Source: REEB426 sp964551975 (GTDB taxonomy: Bacteria; Actinomycetota; Actinomycetes; S36-B12). From it: a stretch of DNA of 29,183 nt. Position 1 is the stretch's first letter, and every line of letters begins with the position of its first letter. The translations under genes and the position numbers were made by a program. The notes beneath the pieces were generated by a model. That model worked only from the letters and a program-made list of their open reading frames with translations. It did no database searches and was not told where the DNA came from. Location: positions 1 to 29,183 of the forward strand of contig CAZKFI010000028.1 of NCBI GenBank assembly GCA_964551975.1, written 5' to 3'. Of this stretch, positions 23,632-29,183 are shown piece by piece.

Positions 23632-24908
23632 GCGGCGACCAACCTCCCGCCCTGCCGCCGTGGATGCCGCCCGGCTCGGGCCCCGCACCGTCACCCACCG
23701 GTGCGCCCACCTCCACCTTTACCGCGACCACCTACGGGACGGGTGGGTCGATGAACCCGTCGTACCCGGCCGGCCCGCACCCCGCACATGCGGCACCCCG
23801 CCGTGGCCTGGGCGCCTTCGCCGTCGTGCTCATCTCCGCCGTCACCGCCCTGGTTGTGGGCGGTGTCAGCGGTTTGGCCGGTTACGTCGTGGGCAGCAGC
23901 GTCGATGCCGCCGAAACGACGGTCACCGCTGCCGCCCCCGCCGTGCAACCGGCGCAGCAGCCTGCCCCCGCGGTGGTACCAGCGCCATCGGGGGGCAACT
24001 CCATTGCTTCCATCGTGGCGAACGCCCTGCCCTCGGTGGTTTCGATCCTGATCGAGGGGGCCAGTCAGTCCGGGAGTGGTTCCGGCTTTGTCCTGCGTAA
24101 TGACGGCTACATCGTCACCAACCACCACGTGGTGGAACTGGCGGAGACCGGTGGTCAGATCACCGTGGTCTTCAACGACGGGTCCAAGCAGGTCGGCACG
24201 GTCGTCGGATCGAATCAGGAGTATGACCTAGCGGTGGTCAAGGTGCCCACGGAGAACCTCACCGCACAGGTGGCGCCGATGCCGATCGGGGACTCCGGTG
24301 CCGTCAAGGTCGGTGATCCGGTCATTGCCATCGGTGCGCCACTCGGGCTGGACGGAACGGTCACCTCAGGAATCATCAGCGCCCTGGATCGACCGGTCAC
24401 CGCAGGCTCCCAGGGCAGCGAGTCCTACATCAATGCGATCCAAACGGATGCCGCCATCAACCCGGGTAACTCAGGTGGCCCGCTGCTCAATGCCTCAGGC
24501 GAAGTGATCGGCGTCAACTCCGCCATTGCCACGCTAGCTCTGGGTGAGGGTGGCAGCATCGGCCTTGGTTTTGCGATCCCGGTCAACTCGGCGCGTCGCA
24601 TTGCCGAGGAGATCATCTCTACCGGCACGTCGTCAACGCCGATCATCGGCGTCACGCTGGACCTCAGCTTCACGGACAGCGGTGCACGGTTACGCGACGT
24701 CAATCCCGGTGGCCCATCCGATCTGGCCGGCCTCCTTGCCGGCGACGTGATCACGCGGGTCAATGACCGCGTTATTGATGACGCCACTGAACTCGTCGTT
24801 GCGATCCGCAGCTTCGCCCCCGGCGACACCATCACCCTGGGCTACCAGCGCAATGGCCTGGCAGGTTCGGTGAATGTCGTACTCGGGTCTTCGGCAAACG
24901 CGGGCTGA
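23628..24908 (+). CDS. HtrA/DegP-like membrane serine protease with PDZ domain
   Basis: This 426-residue protein has a Pro/Gly-rich cytoplasmic N-terminus and one TM helix (about residues 60-88, LGAFAVVLISAVTALVVGGVSGLAGYVVG). An Ala/Pro linker leads to a trypsin-like domain and a PDZ domain. The catalytic triad is visible: His in TNHHVV (about 165), Asp in YDLAVVKV, and Ser in NPGNSGGPLLN. The PDZ part contains GARLRDVNPGGPSDLAGLLAGDVITRVNDRVIDDATELV. Family members degrade or refold damaged exported proteins and take part in envelope stress. The frame begins with ATG at 23628; a weak GAGCGGA precedes it. It is followed after 2 bases by tatB, so the two form an operon. Confidence 0.93.
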   Translation: MSGDQPPALPPWMPPGSGPAPSPTGAPTSTFTATTYGTGGSMNPSYPAGPHPAHAAPRRGLGAFAVVLISAVTALVVGGVSGLAGYVVGSSVDAAETTVTAAAPAVQPAQQPAPAVVPAPSGGNSIASIVANALPSVVSILIEGASQSGSGSGFVLRNDGYIVTNHHVVELAETGGQITVVFNDGSKQVGTVVGSNQEYDLAVVKVPTENLTAQVAPMPIGDSGAVKVGDPVIAIGAPLGLDGTVTSGIISALDRPVTAGSQGSESYINAIQTDAAINPGNSGGPLLNASGEVIGVNSAIATLALGEGGSIGLGFAIPVNSARRIAEEIISTGTSSTPIIGVTLDLSFTDSGARLRDVNPGGPSDLAGLLAGDVITRVNDRVIDDATELVVAIRSFAPGDTITLGYQRNGLAGSVNVVLGSSANAG

Positions 24909-24910
24909 CG

Positions 24911-25240
24911 ATGTTCGACATCGGGATCGGCGAACTGCTCGTCCTAGCCGTTGTGGGCCTGCTGGTGTTCGGCCCCGATCGCCTGCCCAAGGCTGCTGCC
25001 CAGGCGGGTCAATGGCTCCGCCGTGTGCGCGAGATGGGACAGTCCGCGCGCCAGGACCTCGTGCAGTCCGCGGGGATCGACCTGCAGGACACGGTGGATT
25101 CAGTTCGGGGTCTACGCGACCTGCACCCACGTCGACTCGCGGCCAATCTGTTGTCTGACGATGGCGACGGCAGCACAACTCCCGATGGGCCGGGGCGCGC
25201 AACGCAGCCAGCTCCGCGGTTTGATCCGGATGCCACCTGA
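24911..25240 (+). CDS. tatB: Sec-independent translocase protein TatB
   Basis: TatB is the receptor subunit of the twin-arginine translocase that works with TatC to recognise folded Tat substrates. The 109-residue protein starts MFDIGIGELLVLAVVGLLVFGPDRLPKAAAQAGQWLRRVREM, the TatA/B hallmark: a short TM helix, then FGP-x-x-LP and an amphipathic helix. The longer Arg/Asp-rich tail and the FDIG-x-GE start favour TatB over TatA. Its placement after an HtrA-like gene is the usual actinobacterial arrangement (with mrp following). The start ATG at 24911 is 2 bases after the protease stop. Confidence 0.9.
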   Translation: MFDIGIGELLVLAVVGLLVFGPDRLPKAAAQAGQWLRRVREMGQSARQDLVQSAGIDLQDTVDSVRGLRDLHPRRLAANLLSDDGDGSTTPDGPGRATQPAPRFDPDAT

Positions 25241-25252
25241 CTAACATCGCGC

Positions 25253-25269
25253 AGCACCTTGGAGGTGCT
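25253..25269. terminator. Hairpin between convergent tatB and mrp
   Basis: AGCACCT, loop tgg, AGGTGCT form a perfect 7-bp stem in the gap between the two stops, overlapping the mrp stop codon by two bases. No T-run follows, so this is a candidate bidirectional terminator. Confidence 0.4.
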
Positions 25270-26413
25270 AGCTCCGACTGGGCGTGAGGCCTAACGGCAC
25301 TCCCACCAGGCTGCGTTTGCTCAGGCTGCTTGCCAGCGAGCGCAGTGCCTGGCCAGCGGGGGAGTCGGGTGCGCTGAGCACCAGTGGTCGACCATCATCA
25401 CCACCGGTTCGCAGTGAAACATCGAAGGGCACATGTGCCAGGACGGGCACATGTGCCCCGATGACCTGACTGATCTGCTCGGCGACGAGTGCACCACCAC
25501 CAACACCAAACAGGTCCACCGGTTCACCGCAGTGTGGGCAGGCGAATGCACTCATGTTCTCGATGACGCCCGCCACACGTTGCTTGGTCTGTTCGGCCAG
25601 CGTGCCGGCACGTACCGCCACATCCGCTGCCGCCGGTTGCGGTGTGGTCACCACGATGAGTTCGGCCTGGGGGAGCAGTTGCGCGGTCGAGATCGCAATG
25701 TCGCCGGTGCCCGGTGGGAGATCGAGCAGTAGCACATCCAGGTCACCCCACCAGACGTCCGTGAGGAACTGCTCCAGGGCGCGATGCAGCATCGGGCCGC
25801 GAAAAGCCACGGGTTGCAGAGCACCACCGGGCTTAAAGGGAAGCATCGACATCACGCGCACGCCATGACCCATCGGCGGCATGATCATGCCCTCCACCAT
25901 GGTCGGCGCGGTCGTGGCGCCAAGCATGCGTGGAATCGAATGCCCGTAGATATCCGCATCGAGCAGACCGACGGAAAGGCCTTGGTCTGCCATTGCTGCG
26001 GCGAGGTTGGCGGTGATCGATGACTTACCTACGCCGCCCTTACCCGAGGCAATGGCATAGATGCGGGTCAGGGAGCCAGGCGCATTGAAGGGAATCTCGC
26101 GGACGTCGTGACCGCGCAATCGCGTTCGCAGTTCGGCTCGCTGTTCATCGCTCATCACATCCAGTTCGACCAGCACCTCAGACACACCGGCGACCGCACC
26201 AACTGCACCCTGCACGCGCGTGGTGATGGTGTCGCGCATCGGGCAGCCCGATACCGTCAACCAGACCGCGATGGTGACCCGCCCATCCCCGTGATCCTGT
26301 ACGCCTTTGACCATGCCGAGGTCAGTGATGGGCCGGTTGATCTCAGGATCCAGCACTGTGGCCAGTGCCGCCTGGATTGCCGCAGGGTCGATGGTGGTAG
26401 TCGAGGGGGACAT
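25268..26413 (-). CDS. mrp: Mrp/ApbC-type Fe-S cluster carrier ATPase
   Basis: This P-loop NTPase is thought to carry and transfer Fe-S clusters. The 381-residue protein has an N-terminal MIP18/DUF59 domain (about 8-88, DPEINRPITDLGMVKGV..., with a GCPMRDTI Cys). The deviant Walker A GKGGVGKS is at 124-131, followed by LLDADIYGHSIPRMLG and LLLDLPPGTGD. The CPHCG pair (C292, C295) is where the shared cluster binds in the dimer. The length and order match the bacterial Mrp family. The ATG at 26413 has TACCAT exactly six bases upstream and no ribosome site. The gene is convergent with tatB and downstream of the DUF1003 gene. Confidence 0.94.
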   Translation of the reverse strand: MSPSTTTIDPAAIQAALATVLDPEINRPITDLGMVKGVQDHGDGRVTIAVWLTVSGCPMRDTITTRVQGAVGAVAGVSEVLVELDVMSDEQRAELRTRLRGHDVREIPFNAPGSLTRIYAIASGKGGVGKSSITANLAAAMADQGLSVGLLDADIYGHSIPRMLGATTAPTMVEGMIMPPMGHGVRVMSMLPFKPGGALQPVAFRGPMLHRALEQFLTDVWWGDLDVLLLDLPPGTGDIAISTAQLLPQAELIVVTTPQPAAADVAVRAGTLAEQTKQRVAGVIENMSAFACPHCGEPVDLFGVGGGALVAEQISQVIGAHVPVLAHVPFDVSLRTGGDDGRPLVLSAPDSPAGQALRSLASSLSKRSLVGVPLGLTPSRS

Positions 26414-26419
26414 ATCTGG

Positions 26420-26425
26420 ATGGTA
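26420..26425 (-). promoter_or_regulatory. Candidate -10 box of leaderless mrp promoter
   Basis: On the minus strand TACCAT, six bases (ccagat) and the mrp ATG give the same TANNNT-N6-start spacing seen at several other genes here. Confidence 0.45.
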
Positions 26426-26460
26426 TTCGGCGCTGAGGGTGGCGCTTGACCAACGCTACG

Positions 26461-26994
26461 TCACGGTGCGGGTTTGTCCTCTGCGTTGGTCGGGGTAGAT
26501 GCCTCGATCGCCTCCAGGATTTCCCGAAGCTCGCTTCGTAGGTAGTCGCGGGTTGCCACCTCACCGAGCGCAAGGCGCAGTGCGGCGATCTCACGCGCCA
26601 GGTACTCGGCATCCGCGAGCAGGCGCTCGGTGCGCTGACGATCCTCCTGATACTGCACGCGGTCACGATCCGACTGACGGTTCTGTGCGAGCAGGATCAG
26701 CGGCGCCGCGTACGAGGCCTGCAGGGACAGTGCCAGGGTCAGCAGGATGAACGGATAGGTATCGAACCGCCACTGCTGGGGTGCCAGGCTGTTCCAGAGC
26801 AGCCAGGTCACCACAACCACGGTCATCCAGGCGATGAACGCCCAGGAGCCGATGTAGCGAGCTACGCGTTCGGAGAGACGGCCGAAGCGCTCGGGGTCGT
26901 AGCTATCCCGAATCCAGATCCCGCGATCCCGGGGAACGTCGACTCGCTGCCCACGCTGGCCGCGCAGGCCCCGCAGCGGACTTGACCTAGCCAT
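26461..26994 (-). CDS. DUF1003 membrane protein (177 aa)
   Basis: The DUF1003 family is of unknown function. Two TM helices are clear: about 49-70 (GSWAFIAWMTVVVVTWLLWNSL) and about 82-102 (FILLTLALSLQASYAAPLILL). They are joined by a short loop with the family motif FDTYPFILL. The following AQNRQSDRDRVQYQEDRQRTERLLADAEYLAREI is a predicted coiled coil, usual for DUF1003. The N-terminal 40 residues are Arg-rich. The start is the ATG at 26994, which overlaps the upstream MgtE-like gene's stop by 8 bp; a longer frame up to 27354 lies inside that gene and is not conserved. The overlap implies co-expression of the two proteins. Confidence 0.9.
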   Translation of the reverse strand: MARSSPLRGLRGQRGQRVDVPRDRGIWIRDSYDPERFGRLSERVARYIGSWAFIAWMTVVVVTWLLWNSLAPQQWRFDTYPFILLTLALSLQASYAAPLILLAQNRQSDRDRVQYQEDRQRTERLLADAEYLAREIAALRLALGEVATRDYLRSELREILEAIEASTPTNAEDKPAP

Positions 26995-28240
26995 CGGTGT
27001 CCGCGTCCTCAGTGTTACGCCAGTCGGCAGGCAGCATGTGGTCGATGACATCGTCAACGGTGACGGCACCGAGCAGGCGGTGATGCTCATCGACAACGGG
27101 GAGTGCCACCAGGTTGTAGGCGGCGAAGGTTCGTGTGACCTCGCCGAGCGGCACCTGTGGTCCGATCGGCACCAGGTTGGTGTCGACGATTGCCGACACC
27201 AGAGTTGCTGGCGGCTCGCGCAGCATGCGCTGGAAGTGACAGGTGCCCAGATAGCGTCCCGTAGGCGTTTCCGTCGGGGATCGTGTGACGTAGACCTGGG
27301 ATGCCAGGGCCGGTGACAGGTCAGCATTGCGGATCTGCGCAAGTGCCTCAGCAACCGTGGCGTCAGCGGGCAGGACCACCGGCTCCGTGGTCATCATGCC
27401 GCCAGCAGAGAAGTCGTCATAGGAAAGCAGGCGTCGAATGTCCTCGGCTTCATCCGGTTCCATACGCTCCAGCAAGTCTGCGGCCTGGTCGGGTGGCAGC
27501 TCGCTGATCAGATCCGCTGCGTCATCCGGGTCCATCTCCTCCAGGACATCGGCAGCACGCTCAGCCTCAAGAGCCTGCATGATCTCGACCTGGTCGTCCT
27601 CGGGAAGCTCCTCCAGCACATCCGCCAGTTGTTCGTCGTCGAGTTCGCGGGCCACTTCCAACCGACGCTTCGCCGACAACTGGTGCAACAGGGTGGCGAT
27701 GTCGGCCGCCCGTAGCGTCGAGAGACTGGCCAGCAGTTGCTCGGCGGGCTGCACCTCAGCTGGCAGGCTCAATCCGGTCACCGCATCCCAGGGCACCGTG
27801 CGCCGGTCGCCGCGGCGAAGTGGGCCACCCCCCTGACGAACGAACAGCTGGGTGACCAGCCAATCCTGAGTACGGCTCTGCTCGACGCCGACATCCAAGA
27901 CGGTGACCGCCCCGGTCCCAGCCACCAGTTGCACCGAACGATCCAGGATCTCCGCCAAAACCAAGGTCTCATTGGGGCGCTGTTGAAACCGGCGCAGATT
28001 CAAGGCCCCGGTGACGATCACCTGGCCAGCATCAATCGCGGTGACCTTCGTCATCGGCACGAAGATGCGCCGGCGCGGCTGCACCTCAACCACCAGACCC
28101 GTCAGGCGCGGAGGATTAGTCCCGATGCGAAGGACCACAACCCCATCGCGTACCTTGCCAACCTGGTCACCGTTGGTGTCGAAGACACCGATCCCGGACA
28201 TCCGGGCGAGGAAGACCCGCGTCGGAGTACCGGTAGTCAC
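26987..28240 (-). CDS. MgtE_N/CBS-domain protein without the channel domain
   Basis: The 417-residue soluble-looking protein begins with a PRC-barrel-like part (about 1-150). It continues into an MgtE N-terminal superhelical domain (about 165-275, repeated ADIATLLHQL / LADVLEELPEDDQ / ADVLEEMDPDDAADLI / AADLLERMEPDEAEDIRRLL). Two CBS motifs end it (about 285-405, DATVAEALAQIRNA... and VPLGEVTRTFAAYNLVALPVVDEHHRLLGAVTVDDVI). No C-terminal five-helix MgtE channel is present, so it is not an Mg2+ channel in itself. This composite is widespread in actinobacteria and usually precedes a DUF1003 gene, as here. It may sense Mg2+ or nucleotides and act with DUF1003. The GTG at 28240 has TAGCCT six bases upstream and no ribosome site. 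Confidence 0.88.
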   Translation of the reverse strand: MTTGTPTRVFLARMSGIGVFDTNGDQVGKVRDGVVVLRIGTNPPRLTGLVVEVQPRRRIFVPMTKVTAIDAGQVIVTGALNLRRFQQRPNETLVLAEILDRSVQLVAGTGAVTVLDVGVEQSRTQDWLVTQLFVRQGGGPLRRGDRRTVPWDAVTGLSLPAEVQPAEQLLASLSTLRAADIATLLHQLSAKRRLEVARELDDEQLADVLEELPEDDQVEIMQALEAERAADVLEEMDPDDAADLISELPPDQAADLLERMEPDEAEDIRRLLSYDDFSAGGMMTTEPVVLPADATVAEALAQIRNADLSPALASQVYVTRSPTETPTGRYLGTCHFQRMLREPPATLVSAIVDTNLVPIGPQVPLGEVTRTFAAYNLVALPVVDEHHRLLGAVTVDDVIDHMLPADWRNTEDADTDG

Positions 28241-28246
28241 GCTGGA

Positions 28247-28256
28247 AGGCTACCTT
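28247..28256. promoter_or_regulatory. Symmetric divergent -10 candidate between MgtE-like and EamA genes
   Basis: AGGCTACCTT holds TAGCCT on the minus strand (28252-28247), six bases (tccagc on the minus strand) before the MgtE-like GTG. It also holds TACCTT on the plus strand (28251-28256), which would give the EamA gene a leader of about 28 bases containing its GGAGG. Both share the central TA. Confidence 0.45.
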
Positions 28257-28290
28257 CGCAACGGCTGGAAGAGCGTGAGGCGGAGGTGCG

Positions 28291-29183
28291 ATGCCCCAAC
28301 GGGTATTGGCACGCCCCCCTGCGCTGGACCTGGTTCTGCTGGGTGTGGCGGTCTCGGCCATCTCCCTATCCGGACCCATGATCGTGGCCACCGCAGCGCC
28401 CGCACTGGCCATCGCTTTCTGGCGCTGTGCCATCGGCGGTGGGCTCACGGGCATTTGGGTGGGGCTGCGCAGCCGACGGGAGTTGTTCGGCCTGACCCGT
28501 CGGCAGTTGATGCTGACCGTGCTGGCCGGGCTTCTGCTGGGTGGGCACTTCGCCACCTGGATTCCGTCGCTGCGGCTGACCACCGTGGCGTCCTCGACTG
28601 CCCTCATCGCGACGCAACCCATCTTCACTGCCCTGATCGCCCGTGCCCGCGGTGTGCAGATCCCGACGAGGGCCTGGGTGGGCATCATGGTTGCTATCGC
28701 TGGTGTCATCGTGCTGGTTGGCGTGGACGCGAACATCTCTACAGCGGCGCTCCTCGGCGACCTGCTGTCGCTGATCGGTGCGTTCCTGGCCGCTGCCTAC
28801 GTGAGTGTTGCTGAGCGCGTCCGGCAGCAGGTGTCCACCGGGACGACCACCTTCGTGCTCTACGGCAGCTCCGCCGTGCTGCTGCTGGCACTGTGTCTGC
28901 TCTTCCGGGAACCACTGACGGGATTTCCGGCGCAAGCGTGGGTGTTGATCCTGATTCTCACCTTGACCGCGCAACTACTCGGCCACACGCTCTTCAGCCG
29001 AGTACTTGCGACAACCTCGGCGACCATCGTGTCGATGGTGATCCTGCTCGAGGCACCATTGTCGACCATCATCGCGGCGTTGTTCCTGGATCAGGTGCCA
29101 CCCTGGTCACTGATACCGGCCGCGGTTCTGCTGTTCGCCGGTCTGGTTCTGGTCATCGGTTCGACAACCAAGCAGACGCCCAC
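28291..29183 (+). CDS. EamA family transporter (DMT superfamily), 3' end cut by window
   Basis: The frame is open from the ATG at 28291 to the end of the window (297 codons, no stop seen); GGAGG at 28282-28286 precedes it. The protein is a chain of about ten hydrophobic segments in two halves. The first contains LDLVLLGVAVSAISLSGPMIVATAAPALAIAFWRCAIGG and ATWIPSLRLTTVASSTALIATQPIFTALIAR, an EamA signature. The second has LLGDLLSLIGAFLAAAYVSVAERVRQ and LLGHTLFSRVLATTSATIVSMVILLEAPLSTIIAALFLDQVP, the repeat of it. It is a drug/metabolite transporter of unknown substrate in the cytoplasmic membrane. Only a short C-terminal tail is likely to be missing. Confidence 0.88.
   Translation, partial: MPQRVLARPPALDLVLLGVAVSAISLSGPMIVATAAPALAIAFWRCAIGGGLTGIWVGLRSRRELFGLTRRQLMLTVLAGLLLGGHFATWIPSLRLTTVASSTALIATQPIFTALIARARGVQIPTRAWVGIMVAIAGVIVLVGVDANISTAALLGDLLSLIGAFLAAAYVSVAERVRQQVSTGTTTFVLYGSSAVLLLALCLLFREPLTGFPAQAWVLILILTLTAQLLGHTLFSRVLATTSATIVSMVILLEAPLSTIIAALFLDQVPPWSLIPAAVLLFAGLVLVIGSTTKQTP

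Noticed and set aside
26995..27354. N-terminal extension of the DUF1003 protein
   Set aside because: The extra 120 residues are Trp/Cys/Ser/Arg-rich out-of-frame sequence of the MgtE-like gene.
27437..27660. Repeat-like Asp/Glu/Leu-rich tract in the MgtE-like gene
   Set aside because: It is the normal superhelical repeat of the MgtE_N domain rather than a DNA repeat element.
1..29183. Search for CRISPR arrays, tRNAs, rRNAs, transposases, toxin-antitoxin or phage genes
   Set aside because: None recognised by eye on either strand; gene content is housekeeping throughout.

Overview
The window is a gene-dense, GC-rich chromosomal stretch from an actinobacterium. The main indicators are mshB (mycothiol pathway), a 7Fe ferredoxin next to dapC, a DUF3117 protein, an actinobacterial-type dapD, DUF6113 next to mshB, and start codons that repeatedly sit 6 nt after a TANNNT box with no Shine-Dalgarno, as in leaderless mRNAs. 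No phage, IS element, CRISPR array, tRNA or rRNA was seen. Most genes are housekeeping. I cannot name the genus. No stretch longer than about 150 bases lacks a gene.

Layout. 1-1362: the 3' end of an SRPBCC/AHSA1-like gene, a DUF4287 gene and a convergent small membrane protein. 1435-3306: typA/bipA. 3433-9523: a five-gene oligopeptide/dipeptide ABC importer in the order permease C, binding lipoprotein, permease B, ATPase D, ATPase F. The B permease is split by a one-base frameshift and the F ATPase has an altered Walker A. 9486-11807: a convergent S9 (DPP-IV-like) peptidase. 11870-15223: mshB, a DUF6113 membrane protein and a VanW-domain protein. 15233-16684 (minus): cysS, divergent from fdxA (16806). 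17184-21676: dapC, gltA, dapD (minus) and dapE, that is, three steps of the succinylase branch of lysine/DAP synthesis around citrate synthase. 21697-23552: yceI (minus, with a MarR/RosR-like operator), a short DivIVA-domain protein, DUF3117 and an O-methyltransferase (minus). 23628-25240: an HtrA-like protease and tatB. 25268-28240 (minus): mrp, a DUF1003 protein and an MgtE_N/CBS protein. 28291-end: an EamA permease cut by the window edge.

Working together: the ABC importer and the S9 peptidase would take up and degrade peptides. dapC, dapD and dapE make meso-DAP for cell wall and lysine. mshB supplies the mycothiol precursor. HtrA and TatB act at the membrane.

No obviously new multi-gene system is present. 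The most interesting signal is regulatory. Seven genes (typA, mshB, gltA, dapD, dapE, mrp and the MgtE-like gene) share the exact spacing TANNNT-N6-start codon. dapD and dapE, divergent with starts 18 bp apart, appear to share one symmetric -10 box (TACCGTA) that would fire leaderless transcripts both ways. Three other divergent gaps carry a related symmetric decamer, ANNNTANNNT.
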